Shown: piece by piece, positions 1 through 9,192 of the stretch
Layout: the number at the start of each line of letters is the position of its first letter
Position numbering within the stretch: the first letter of the stretch is position 1
Assembly (NCBI GenBank): GCA_945787565.1
Contig: CALZIE010000002.1
Location: 1-60,991 of the forward strand
Length of the DNA stretch: 60,991 bases
From: an uncultured Lachnospiraceae bacterium
GTDB lineage: Bacteria > Bacillota > Clostridia > Lachnospirales > Lachnospiraceae
Direction of reading: 5' to 3'
Translations under genes and position numbers: made by a program
Notes under the pieces: model-generated
The model's database searches: none
Told to the model about the DNA's origin: nothing
Seen by the model: only the letters and a program-made list of their open reading frames with translations

Positions 1-2005
1 CCGGGCGATAATACCCAGTAATTCTTGAATAAACTTCGGTCTGCTTTTTACATTTTGGACAAACATATACCTCGCCGTTTAAGTACCCATGCTCCTTGCA
101 AATGGAATAAGTCGGTGAAATCGTATAATACGGAAGCTTATAGTTGTTTGCGATCACCCGTACTAATTTAGCAGCTGCCTTCCAGTCCGGAAGCTTTTCT
201 CCTAAAAATGCATGGAATACGGTCCCTGATGTATATAATGTCTGTAGTTCATCCTGAATATCCAGCGCTGCGAAGATATCCTCACTAAAATCAACTGGCA
301 GATGGGAACTATTTGTATAATATGGAGTATCGCCTTTCTTTCCGGCTGTCTTAATATCCGGGAACTGTTTCCTGTCATGTTTAGCAAGACGATAGGTCGT
401 AGATTCTGCCGGAGTCGCCTCCAGATTATATAAATCACCATACTGCTCCTGATAATCAGAAAGACGATTCCGCATATGATTTAAGACTTCCCTACTAAAT
501 TCCTGTGTCTTTTGATCGGTCATATCCCCACCAAGCCATGCGGCATTTAATCCTACTTCGTTCATACCAATCAGTCCGATCGTTGAGAAATGATTATCAA
601 ATGTACCAAGATAGCGCTTTGTATATGGATATAATCCTTCCTCTAACAATTTGCTGATTACCTTTCGTTTCACGCGAAGGGATCTTGCAGAAACATCCAT
701 CAGATGATCAAGACGCTTAAAGAACTCTTCCTTCGTCTTAGACTGATAAGCAATACGTGGCATATTGATTGTAACCACTCCGATTGAACCAGTACTTTCC
801 CCGCTTCCAAAAAATCCTCCTGTCTTCTTTCTTAATTCCCTTAGATCAAGACGCAGTCTACAGCACATAGAACGTACATCGCTCGGCTCCATATCACTGT
901 TAATATAATTTGAAAAATACGGTGTGCCATACTTGGCCGTCATCTCAAAAAGAAGGCGGTTATTCTCGGTATCGGACCAGTCAAAATCCTTCGTAATGGA
1001 ATAGGTCGGAATCGGATACTGAAACCCTCGTCCATTAGCATCCCCTTCAATCATAATCTCAATAAATGCCTTATTGATCATATCCATCTCTTTTTTACAG
1101 TCTTTATAGGTAAAGTTCGTCTCTTCTCCCCCAACGATACATGGAAGATCTGCTAAATCCGCCGGCACAGTCCAATCCAATGTAATATTAGAAAATGGTG
1201 CCTGGGTTCCCCATCTGCTTGGTGTATTCACCCCATAGATAAAGCACTGAATACACTGTTTCACCTCATGATAGCTTAAATTATCTACCTTAACAAACGG
1301 AGCTAAGTACGTATCAAAAGAAGAGAATGCCTGTGCCCCAGCCCATTCATTCTGCATAATACCTAAGAAATTCACCATCTGGTTGCACAAAGTAGATAAA
1401 TGCTTTGCCGGAGAAGATGTGATCTTTCCTGGAATTCCTCCAAGCCCTTCCTTAATCAGCTGTTTTAAAGACCATCCAGCACAATAACCAGTTAACATCG
1501 ATAAATCATGAATATGGATATCAGCCTCTCGATGTGCTGTCGCAATCTCTTCATCATATATTTCAGAAAGCCAGTAGTTAGCCGTAATAGAACCTGAATT
1601 ATGTAAAATAAGCCCGCCAACAGAATATGTAACCGTAGAGTTCTCCTTCACTCGCCAGTCCTCTTCCTTCACATAGCTGTCTACAAGCTCCTTATAATCT
1701 AGTATGGTAGATTTCATATTCCGGATTCGTTCCCTATTCTTACGATAAAGAATATATGCCTTCGCCACTTCCGTATATCCGGTCTGTTCTAAGACACGTT
1801 CCACACTATCCTGAATACACTCTACTGATATTGTCTCTTCACTCACATTTTTCTGAAAATCAGAGGTAACACGCAAGGCCAGTAAATTAATGATATCCTC
1901 ATCATATAAATTACCAGTGGCGTCAAATGCTTTGGATATTGCACTACCAATCTTCCCTAACTTAAATTCCGCGATTTCGCCATCTCGTTTTACTACCTTA
2001 ATCAT
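1..2005 (-). CDS. nrdD: Anaerobic ribonucleoside-triphosphate reductase (class III), 3' end cut by window
   Basis: Class III reductase making dNTPs without oxygen, using a glycyl radical made by NrdG. About 668 codons are present and the stop lies beyond position 1. Seen: an N-terminal ATP-cone-like start (MIKVVKRDGEIAEF), the PTYSICKEHGYLNG segment, a VCPKC zinc-site pair, and the ARG-Ile-Thr-Gly-Tyr radical motif (RITGYYRP), whose glycine codon is at 14-16, so probably fewer than about 40 residues are missing. The ATG at 2005 is preceded 9 nt upstream by GGGAG; an ATG at 2013 is out of frame. nrdG is expected just outside the window but is not seen. Regulation is probably by NrdR (see 2103-2149). 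Confidence 0.95.
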   Translation of the reverse strand, partial: MIKVVKRDGEIAEFKLGKIGSAISKAFDATGNLYDEDIINLLALRVTSDFQKNVSEETISVECIQDSVERVLEQTGYTEVAKAYILYRKNRERIRNMKSTILDYKELVDSYVKEEDWRVKENSTVTYSVGGLILHNSGSITANYWLSEIYDEEIATAHREADIHIHDLSMLTGYCAGWSLKQLIKEGLGGIPGKITSSPAKHLSTLCNQMVNFLGIMQNEWAGAQAFSSFDTYLAPFVKVDNLSYHEVKQCIQCFIYGVNTPSRWGTQAPFSNITLDWTVPADLADLPCIVGGEETNFTYKDCKKEMDMINKAFIEIMIEGDANGRGFQYPIPTYSITKDFDWSDTENNRLLFEMTAKYGTPYFSNYINSDMEPSDVRSMCCRLRLDLRELRKKTGGFFGSGESTGSIGVVTINMPRIAYQSKTKEEFFKRLDHLMDVSARSLRVKRKVISKLLEEGLYPYTKRYLGTFDNHFSTIGLIGMNEVGLNAAWLGGDMTDQKTQEFSREVLNHMRNRLSDYQEQYGDLYNLEATPAESTTYRLAKHDRKQFPDIKTAGKKGDTPYYTNSSHLPVDFSEDIFAALDIQDELQTLYTSGTVFHAFLGEKLPDWKAAAKLVRVIANNYKLPYYTISPTYSICKEHGYLNGEVYVCPKCKKQTEVYSRITGYYRP

Positions 2006-2102
2006 GCGTACATTCTCCCTTCTTTGTTACAACCTGAATAAGATCACGCTCTCATTCACTTCCTTATTTTAACAGAATAATACGAATCAGTCAAGGCCAT
2101 AC

Positions 2103-2149
2103 ACACTATATCTATTTTATTAAAAATCATCAACCACAACATATAGTGG
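2103..2149. promoter_or_regulatory. Tandem NrdR boxes upstream of nrdD
   Basis: Two 14-bp sites: 2103-2116 reads ACACTATATCTATT on plus and 2136-2149 reads CCACTATATGTTGT on minus. Both fit the NrdR box pattern (ACACWATATNTTGT) with few mismatches. Their starts are 33 bp apart, about three helical turns, as in known NrdR operators. One overlaps the -10 and the other lies just upstream of the -35. Confidence 0.75.
2105..2133 (-). promoter_or_regulatory. nrdD promoter
   Basis: On the minus strand, TTGATG (2133-2128), a 17-bp spacer and TATAGT (2110-2105), giving a predicted start near 2098 and a leader of about 93 nt. The -10 element lies inside the proximal NrdR-type box, so a repressor bound there would block polymerase. 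Confidence 0.75.
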
Positions 2150-2204
2150 TTTCTATTTCATCTATAAAAAGAAACTATCTGACTTTTTCAATGCAGTATT
2201 TCAC

Positions 2205-2226
2205 AACGAAAACCGTCGTTTTCGTT
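2205..2226. repeat. Short perfect inverted repeat
   Basis: AACGAAAAC, 4-nt loop CGTC, GTTTTCGTT. There is no U-tract on either side, so it does not look like a terminator. It lies about 100 bp upstream of the nrdD promoter; its role is unknown. Confidence 0.5.
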
Positions 2227-2327
2227 CCTTTCCTAATGTATTGTCGCTGTTGCCCAAATATTCTAAAAAGAACCGGATTTTAAATTTACTCTTCTAAAAG
2301 TTTCTATCCTCTTTAAAAAACAAACCT

Positions 2328-2560
2328 TTGTTTGAAAAAGAAATTTTTCCCTATCCTTCCTCATCTTCCTCCATCCCCACTCTCTTCAATAGCTTGCTCT
2401 CTCTTTTCCCTTCCCATCCCCTCTTTCCCGCCCACACAATTTCAAACAATTTTTCGATTTTTTCTCTTATTCTTTTCAATTTTCAGAAATCCTTCCTCTC
2501 TCATTCTTCTCAATTTTCAAAAATTCCTCTCCCCTCCCTATTCACTCTCCTTCTCACCCT
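2328..2560. other. Strongly pyrimidine-biased non-coding stretch
   Basis: About 230 bp of C/T-rich sequence on the plus strand (purine-rich on minus) between nrdD and hairpin element A. Short open frames here are low-complexity and unconvincing, and no gene is called. The minus-strand RNA reading out of hflX would be purine-rich. Confidence 0.5.
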
Positions 2561-2571
2561 GCACCTTAAGA

Positions 2572-2829
2572 GGAGGCGAAGAGAAGATGAGAGTGGGAGC
2601 CAAAAAGCTTCGAGCTGACGCCCTTTGCAGCACTTTTTTTCACATGTCCGGCTCATGACAAACAAAAGGCCGCCTCGCTCTTTGACTATTAGACAGTGAT
2701 TTCCTGTCTGATAATCAAAGAGTGAGGCGACCTTTTGTCCACTCATGCGTCCGAACATGTGAAAAAAGTGCTGCAAAGGGTGGCAGTTCGAAGCTTTTTA
2801 GCCCCTACTCTCATCTTCCCTTCGCCTCC
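2572..2829 (+). repeat. Long hairpin element, copy A
   Basis: Imperfect inverted repeat of about 258 bp. The apex is AGACAG (2691-2696), a 7-nt loop, CTGTCT (2704-2709), flanked by TTTGACTATT and GATAATCAAAG. Shoulder modules GTCCGGCTCATGAC (left) and TCATGCGTCCGAACA (right) match other copies; the inner arm (AAAGGCCGCCTCGCT) and the outer arm (AGCACTTTTTTTCACATG) do not, yet each pairs with its partner. It begins about 10 bp beyond the hflX stop codon and may act as its 3' end structure. Confidence 0.9.
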
Positions 2830-2838
2830 GACCGTCTC

Positions 2839-4086
2839 CTAAGCAAGCCCCAGATAAACGTCCTTTGGCAGGTAAGCTTTTACGTAGATGCCTTCCTCAC
2901 GGTATTCTTCTTCAAGGAGTTCGCCGTATTTACGGATTCTTTGAATCTTTCCAGCCTCATGATACGGGAAAACCTGCTCAATTAATATCTTCTGTTCTCG
3001 AAGCACATCCTCGATCACATCCGTTAATTCCTTTACTCCAGTCCCCTGTTTTGCTGAAATCTTAACCGTACGGTCTGCTTTCAGATCCTTAATCACCGCA
3101 TCCTCTTCCACTAAATCCTGCTTATTAAATGCGGTAATAATCGTCTTGTCGGTAACTCCTAAATTCTTTAATGTCTCATATACAATATGCATCTGCTTAT
3201 AAGCATCTGGATTCGAAGCATCCACCACATGTAAAATCAAATCTGCATATTTTGCTTCCTCTAATGTAGAACGGAATGCATCAATCAGATGATGTGGCAG
3301 TTTACGGATAAACCCTACGGTATCCGTTAACAGCACCTGTCCGCCGCTTTCAAAGGTTAAGCTTCTTGTGGTTGGATCTAACGTAGCAAAAAGCTTATTC
3401 TCTTCTAAAACCCCTGCATCTGTCAGATAATTAAGAAGTGTTGATTTTCCTGCATTCGTATACCCTACGATTGCCACAACCGGCACTGGATTCTTACTTC
3501 TTAAGGAGCGGGATACCTCACGGTTCTTCTTTACTTCCTCTAACTCCTTATTTAACATGGATATACGGTCCTTGATCAGACGACGGTCCATCTCAAGTTT
3601 CTTTTCACCAGGACCTCTTGTACCAATTCCACCACCTAAACGACTTAGGGAGTTACGCATACCAATCAGTCTGCTTGAACGATACTTAAGCTGTGCTAAC
3701 TCAACCTGAATCTTACCTTCTCTTGTTAACGCATGCTGTGCAAAGATATCTAAGATTAACATGGTACGGTCCATTACCTTTTCCTGCAAGGCGAGTTCTA
3801 AGTTCTTAAGCTGTGCAGGGCTAAGTTCATCATCACAGATCACACCAGTTGCATTGGTCTGTGCAACGATATTCGCAACTTCTTCAATCTTTCCCTTTCC
3901 AATATAAGTACCTGGGTGTACACTCTCCCTGTTCTGAATCACTTTTGCCACTGTTACGGCACCGGCTGTCTTAGCTAACTCCTCTAACTCGTCTAAAGAC
4001 TCTTTTGTATCGTCCCCTTCACTTGTTGCAACGGCTACTAATACAACGCGTTCTTCCTGTTCTTTCATATCATATAATTCTGCCAT
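2839..4086 (-). CDS. hflX: GTPase HflX
   Basis: Ribosome-associated GTPase of the Obg-HflX class, thought to rescue or split stalled 50S particles. Seen in 415 residues: an N-terminal nucleotide-binding domain with the family's helical linker (SRLGGGIGTRGPGEKKLE, about 147-164), P-loop GYTNAGKS (208-215), DTVGF (G3) and a NKxD-like NKQDL (G4). The ATG at 4086 (MAELYDM) has GGAAGGG 7 nt upstream; the upstream ATG at 4107 lacks a good site. It is followed immediately by long hairpin A. The upstream neighbour is the TPR lipoprotein gene, about 100 bp away. Confidence 0.95.
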   Translation of the reverse strand: MAELYDMKEQEERVVLVAVATSEGDDTKESLDELEELAKTAGAVTVAKVIQNRESVHPGTYIGKGKIEEVANIVAQTNATGVICDDELSPAQLKNLELALQEKVMDRTMLILDIFAQHALTREGKIQVELAQLKYRSSRLIGMRNSLSRLGGGIGTRGPGEKKLEMDRRLIKDRISMLNKELEEVKKNREVSRSLRSKNPVPVVAIVGYTNAGKSTLLNYLTDAGVLEENKLFATLDPTTRSLTFESGGQVLLTDTVGFIRKLPHHLIDAFRSTLEEAKYADLILHVVDASNPDAYKQMHIVYETLKNLGVTDKTIITAFNKQDLVEEDAVIKDLKADRTVKISAKQGTGVKELTDVIEDVLREQKILIEQVFPYHEAGKIQRIRKYGELLEEEYREEGIYVKAYLPKDVYLGLA

Positions 4087-4183
4087 ACTGTTACCCTTCC
4101 GTGACATGCGTCACTTATTTTTTTTATGACTGGTAATTTGCTGTCACATTATTCTCAGTGTCTTTCGCGAACAGCTTTTATCC

Positions 4184-5377
4184 TTATTCCTTGTCTTTCA
4201 CAATGCTATTTACCCTTGTCTGAAGGAATAAATAATCTTTCTCCACATCTTCGTCCTGTCCATATCGTCTGATGTATTTTTCCATTAAGGTAAGCGCCTT
4301 TTCAAACTCACCTGTATTTTCTAAGATAATGATTTCATTTCTTAAAAGCTGCTGATCAATTGCAATATGGGCATAGGATTTTGCATTAGCAAGCATCTCT
4401 GCTGCCTTCTCAAAATCGCCTAACTGAATATAACATACCGTAAGCTGATTAAAGAAAGTGGACGACAAGGTATTACCTGCTTCCTGATATGCTAAAAAAT
4501 AAGACAGTGCGGTTTCGTACTCCTTATTAATCAGGGCAATATCTCCGAGATAATAATTTGCTTCTGTAAGCCCTTTTGATAAGGCATCATTAAATTCTAC
4601 CTCACACTGCTCATAATTATTCTGATAGAAATGAACCTTTGCAAGATCTAATTTATCCTGATCTGTATTAATCTTGATCCGAGAAGCTTTTTCTAACACC
4701 TCTGCAGCCTTTACTTCTTCTCCCATTTCTCTAAATGCAGTATACGCCCCAAAATATACATCAAATTTATCCGATGCATAGGAAATTGCCTTTTCATAAT
4801 CACTGATGCTGCTTTCATACTCACCAAGCTTGCGATAGATATTCCCTCTTGAACTATAAAGCGCTGCATTCTTTGGATTAGATTGAATTAAATCCGTATA
4901 TGCCTCAATTGCCTCTTCATACTTTGCTAAATTATCATAACAGCTTGCGATATAAGAACGAATATCATCATTTAACTCGCTTAGTTCTGAAATCTGAAGT
5001 GCTAAATTTAAGTACTTCGTTGCTGCCTCATAATCCTGCATCGTAAAATAAGCGATTCCCATTCCTCGATATGCCCGCTTATTATTCTTTAACACCATCG
5101 GAATATCTTTATCCATTACAACCGTCTCAAACTGAGCAACGGCCTCTTCATACTGTTTCATGCCAATTAAAGCAAAACCATACTCAATTCGATATTCTGC
5201 CTTATCATCATTCTCTTGAATGGCTTTCTTATAATACTCTCCAGCTTCCTGATAGGAACCAGCCTGATAAAGCTCCTGGGCCTTTTTATAATGAGTATCT
5301 GCTTTATTAAAACTGCAGCCTGCCGTAACAACTGCTACGGCACATGCTACTGCTGCCATTTTTACTGTCTTCTTCAT
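4184..5377 (-). CDS. TPR-repeat lipoprotein
   Basis: 397 residues. A lipoprotein signal peptide ends in the lipobox VTAGC (Cys about 20), followed by tandem tetratricopeptide repeats through most of the protein (for example AALYSSRGNIYRKLGEYESS), so it is predicted to be an extracytoplasmic, membrane-anchored protein-interaction scaffold. The start ATG has GGAGG 4 nt upstream. It lies 22 bp after the degenerate GGDEF gene, likely in one operon, which suggests a shared membrane process. The specific function is unknown. Confidence 0.85.
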   Translation of the reverse strand: MKKTVKMAAVACAVAVVTAGCSFNKADTHYKKAQELYQAGSYQEAGEYYKKAIQENDDKAEYRIEYGFALIGMKQYEEAVAQFETVVMDKDIPMVLKNNKRAYRGMGIAYFTMQDYEAATKYLNLALQISELSELNDDIRSYIASCYDNLAKYEEAIEAYTDLIQSNPKNAALYSSRGNIYRKLGEYESSISDYEKAISYASDKFDVYFGAYTAFREMGEEVKAAEVLEKASRIKINTDQDKLDLAKVHFYQNNYEQCEVEFNDALSKGLTEANYYLGDIALINKEYETALSYFLAYQEAGNTLSSTFFNQLTVCYIQLGDFEKAAEMLANAKSYAHIAIDQQLLRNEIIILENTGEFEKALTLMEKYIRRYGQDEDVEKDYLFLQTRVNSIVKDKE

Positions 5378-5399
5378 GTTTCCTCCAAGCTAACGCCTC

Positions 5400-7055
5400 T
5401 TACACATTTTCTTCTTTTTCCTCTTTTTCTAATGCTTCATCCACACTACGAATCAGATCTTTTATCGTAGTATCTTCCAGATTTGCACGTTCAAATGCAT
5501 AAATCAGCTTTATTTTCTCGCCTCTGCTCTTATTGCAATTATAAAGCCTTCTATTTAAATAAGAAAACCCAGCCATCTCCGCCTCTTTTCCTACTGCTTC
5601 CATAACGACAATAAAGTCCTCTTCCTCAATATGATAGCAAGATGCTATATTTCGAAACGATAGACTAACAAGCCTTGCTGCTGTTTGAATCACTTCTTCT
5701 TTTGCTTTGCTTCCATATGTAAGCTCCGTATCCTTAAGCCCTATAATTCGAAACTTTACAAGACTGACTATATGTTCCGCTGATACATCCTCCTCTAATT
5801 CGCCTATCTTATTCTCATATGCCGTCCTGTTTAGAAGGCCCGTCATCGGATCTGCAAATACAATATCCTCCAGCTTTTCAATCTCTACATGGGCATTTAA
5901 CGATGCAATTATTAAATCATATCCAAGGCAAAGAATATAAATGAAAAATCCTACACGTACGAATTTGGCATAATCATCGTGTTCCTTATAATAATAACGA
6001 GTGATATCAATCATAATGCAAATTCCAAGCAGTAACACTCCAATGCTTGTTAATGTTAGATATTTTCTCCGCTTTTCCTGTACCGCTAGATATCTCTTTG
6101 CCTGCCGAATAATAACATAAACCGCACATAGTAAGATACTGATATGGGAAAAGTAAACGGTTTCGGGAAAATCCTTTACTCCAGTGCACTGTAAGATTAA
6201 GCATGCAAGAAAACTCACTAGTGAAAAGAGACTTAACGAGGTTACTACCCTTGAATCCTCCTTACCATTCCTATATGCATAATAAAGCAGTGCCGGAATG
6301 CAGATCAGTCCAAGTGAAACATAGCTAATATACTGTAAGACATAAGCATTGGTGATGAAAAATTGCATAATCTGCGTCTCAAACAAAGACCAAATCGATA
6401 CCGTAAGCGTGAAAAATCCCATATATAACAGATGTGGACGATTGTCTTTTCCAATCGCACGGATTAAATAGCAACAAATCAGCGCAACCCCCACTGCAGC
6501 GGTCAATGCACATAAAAGCATTGATATGGCATTTTCTCTGATCAGCCCTGTAATAATGGTTGTCCGTTCTCCTAATAAAAACCCACTCATATGAAGAGAC
6601 GCCCTTTTATAAACCGGTGTATATTCTATCTTTATCTCTTTTCCATAAGCATCCACCGTCAACGGAATAAACGTATAGATAGCCCCTGGTGATTTTCCGA
6701 TTGTATTACGGTCATCTACCGTAATGGAATAGACGAGCGTGTCCTCAATATAAGCATTCATCATGACATGATTAACCTTGACGCACAGCACGCTCCCTTC
6801 CGGATAATCATCCGGAAGGGTATGGGTTATCGTATATGTTTTTCCTACTTCTATCGTTTGCTTTAATGGTAAATCTATTCGTTCCTCTTCTCCTTTATCT
6901 GTCTCATAGTTCCATTCGCTATCAAAATCACGGATCGTATTCCAGCGATAATGGTTAACCTCTTGATTCGTATACTGGTAATTAACATATCCAATAAATA
7001 ACACAGAAGCAAGAATAAGAAATAAATAAATCTTTATAATTTTGGTATGTTTCAA
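5400..7055 (-). CDS. Seven-TM-type membrane protein with degenerate GGDEF domain
   Basis: 551 residues: an N-terminal TM, an extracytoplasmic beta-rich domain (about 30-170), a block of about seven TM helices (about 170-380), then a GGDEF-fold domain entered by DPMTGLLNRTAYENK. This resembles 7TMR-DISM sensors fused to diguanylate cyclases. The signature GGDEF is replaced by EEEDF (in YHIEEEDFIVV), so cyclase activity is unlikely; a c-di-GMP/GTP-sensing or structural role is inferred. The start is TTG at 7055 with GGAGGG 7 nt upstream; no suitable ATG is seen there. Confidence 0.8.
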   Translation of the reverse strand: MKHTKIIKIYLFLILASVLFIGYVNYQYTNQEVNHYRWNTIRDFDSEWNYETDKGEEERIDLPLKQTIEVGKTYTITHTLPDDYPEGSVLCVKVNHVMMNAYIEDTLVYSITVDDRNTIGKSPGAIYTFIPLTVDAYGKEIKIEYTPVYKRASLHMSGFLLGERTTIITGLIRENAISMLLCALTAAVGVALICCYLIRAIGKDNRPHLLYMGFFTLTVSIWSLFETQIMQFFITNAYVLQYISYVSLGLICIPALLYYAYRNGKEDSRVVTSLSLFSLVSFLACLILQCTGVKDFPETVYFSHISILLCAVYVIIRQAKRYLAVQEKRRKYLTLTSIGVLLLGICIMIDITRYYYKEHDDYAKFVRVGFFIYILCLGYDLIIASLNAHVEIEKLEDIVFADPMTGLLNRTAYENKIGELEEDVSAEHIVSLVKFRIIGLKDTELTYGSKAKEEVIQTAARLVSLSFRNIASCYHIEEEDFIVVMEAVGKEAEMAGFSYLNRRLYNCNKSRGEKIKLIYAFERANLEDTTIKDLIRSVDEALEKEEKEENV

Positions 7056-7131
7056 TGATAATCCCTCCGGATTTTACATTCGATAATACCCTTTATTATA
7101 GTATGTTTCCGAAACGTTCACAAGTCATATT

Positions 7132-8910
7132 TTAAAGAGGCAGGGAATCTCTAAGACAAAGTGCTCCATAGCCAACTTCCTGATTCGGCCATTCTATATA
7201 GCCAGGAAGTCTTCTTGCTCCATTGATTAGATATGCTTTGATTTTTTCTCCATAAAGGTATGGATCATTATTCTTTACAATTCCCCATTCCATCATAACC
7301 GCTGCACCTCCGGTCACGAAAGGCGTAGCCATTGATGTTCCACTCCTTATGGCATACCCTCCCCCCGGTGCCGGTGCATTGATATCCACCCCTGGCGCCA
7401 CAAGATCCGGCTTTACTAATTTATTGCCCCTTGTAAATCCTCGCCCAGAGAAGAACGCATAACTATCCAGATTCGAATCGTATGCTCCCACTGAAATCAC
7501 GTTGTAAGCCGCGGAAGGAATCGTAAGAGTCGTATCGCTTTCTGGACGATTAAAGCCGGTTCCCTCACTTAACTGGCTTGTTGTAGGCAGCCACATATCA
7601 TAATTTCCAGTAATGATTCGTCTTGGCGTAAGCTCAATTTTCCATACTCCAGAACTCATAAACCGGTTCACCGGAGTGAATTCCAGATAAATCTGCTGCG
7701 CCCGGTTAATTGGCTTTGGCTGCCCATAATAAAGGAATATATCCGTTCCTTCTAATTGAAACTGCTGCTTTCCAAGTATCTCAGGAATTGGCCCTACCCG
7801 CTTTCCACTTGGATGCATCAGGCTGATTTCAAAATGATCATAGTAATTCTTCCATATTTGGAGGTTAATCGTTCTCTGTCCTTCTGCAATTACTAACTCT
7901 ACTGATGCATTATTCGTCCTGTCTAATATGCCTGCCGCATGATTCCTGCCTGCACCTTCATTTCCAGTGCCAATTACAATGCTCGTTTTCCAAATTCCCG
8001 ATACATCATTTAAATATGTTTCCAGAATCGAATTTCCATCGTGAGATCCGTAGTTATTCCCAAAGCTGATATTGACGGCAATCGGTTTTCCTATCTTAAT
8101 TGCTTGCCGTATCACATAATCCACTGCTGTCATAAGCTGCGTTGTCCTTGGAAATGATTCATTTAAGGAATTTCCAAGTTTTACAATTATCAAATCGCTT
8201 TGAGACGCAATTCCCCGATATCTTCCGTTTGATGCTCTACCGTTTCCTGCGGCGATGCCGGCTACATGAGTTCCATGTCCAGACAGATCTACACTTGGCA
8301 CGATTTCTAACTGTTCCTGCCTTGTTTTTTGTTCTAGTGCTCGATTAATCATTTCCTTTGTAAATACCGTTCCCCCTACAAACCCTTCAGGCGGCCCAGG
8401 TATCTCCCCAGGTGGATGTTTGGTTATATCAATGGTTTCCGGACGAATGGACTGGTCCCATAAAGAAAGGATTCTTGTTGTGCCATCCTCATTTCGAAAA
8501 TCCGGATGAGCATAATCAATCCCAGAATCTACAACCGCTACAATCACACCTTCTCCATACAGATTATACTGTGCTGTCTGGAGTGGATTAACACAAGATA
8601 CCGCCCGTGCATTCGTTAGCTCGTAGAAAAGCTGCATTGGCTTTTCTATGAATTCAATCTCTGGATATTCCGTCAGCCTTGGAATCCTGCTTTCTAAAAT
8701 ATCCAAGACGGCATATCCATTAAGAAGAGGGCTATATAGAAATCCGACCTCTTTACTAACTGGCTCCAGGTCCCCATTATATTTTACAATCAGCTCCCAT
8801 GTCTTCTCTTCCGGATTAAAGCCTACATTCAGATCAAGCGTCTCTGCTCGAGCTGCCTCTGGCATATCCAGTGCCAAATTGAGCTGATTATCCGCCTTTC
8901 CACTTCTCAT
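7132..8910 (-). CDS. S8 subtilisin-like protease, Csp-like
   Basis: 592 residues without a signal peptide. Catalytic triad intact: Asp128 (VVDSGID), His212 (GHGTHV), Ser526 (SGTSMA). A prodomain-like N-terminus (about 1-115) and a long insertion between the Asn (NEGAGRN) and Ser blocks correspond to the jelly-roll insert of clostridial Csp germination proteases. Csp enzymes activate the cortex lytic enzyme SleC in spores; the spoIIA and spoVA operons here fit a spore former, but many Lachnospiraceae have related S8 proteases of unknown role. ATG with GTGAGG 10 nt upstream. A terminator separates it from accA. Confidence 0.85.
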   Translation of the reverse strand: MRSGKADNQLNLALDMPEAARAETLDLNVGFNPEEKTWELIVKYNGDLEPVSKEVGFLYSPLLNGYAVLDILESRIPRLTEYPEIEFIEKPMQLFYELTNARAVSCVNPLQTAQYNLYGEGVIVAVVDSGIDYAHPDFRNEDGTTRILSLWDQSIRPETIDITKHPPGEIPGPPEGFVGGTVFTKEMINRALEQKTRQEQLEIVPSVDLSGHGTHVAGIAAGNGRASNGRYRGIASQSDLIIVKLGNSLNESFPRTTQLMTAVDYVIRQAIKIGKPIAVNISFGNNYGSHDGNSILETYLNDVSGIWKTSIVIGTGNEGAGRNHAAGILDRTNNASVELVIAEGQRTINLQIWKNYYDHFEISLMHPSGKRVGPIPEILGKQQFQLEGTDIFLYYGQPKPINRAQQIYLEFTPVNRFMSSGVWKIELTPRRIITGNYDMWLPTTSQLSEGTGFNRPESDTTLTIPSAAYNVISVGAYDSNLDSYAFFSGRGFTRGNKLVKPDLVAPGVDINAPAPGGGYAIRSGTSMATPFVTGGAAVMMEWGIVKNNDPYLYGEKIKAYLINGARRLPGYIEWPNQEVGYGALCLRDSLPL

Positions 8911-9120
8911 TTTTCTTAATCCTCACTGTCTTTCTTACTCTATTTATATTCTGACCTGTTTTTTTTTAGTCTTTCCCCGTCTAATCCTTTACTCTTTCCT
9001 TTGATTTTCCTATAAATTCACGCATTCAGATGCTACTACCTGGCTTCTAAGAATAAGGGTTCCGAAGATACTGCATCTGAGGCATTCCACTAGAAACACC
9101 GAAAATTTGGTACGATAAGT

Positions 9121-9182
9121 AAAAAAAGATGGACTGTGAAGAACGGCCGGATACGGCCACTCTTCACAGTCCATCTTTTTTT
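9121..9182 (-). terminator. Terminator downstream of accA
   Basis: Long near-perfect hairpin, GATGGACTGTGAAGA pairing with TCTTCACAGTCCATC, with A-run on the left and T-run on the right, so it could work in both directions. It ends the fatty acid synthesis operon read on the minus strand. Confidence 0.9.
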
Positions 9183-9192
9183 ATTGATTTAC

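Noticed and set aside
2328..2985. Several open frames around the pyrimidine-rich stretch and hairpin A
   Set aside because: Low-complexity Ser/Pro/Phe-rich products, opposite or antisense to hflX and to the hairpin; no supporting signal.
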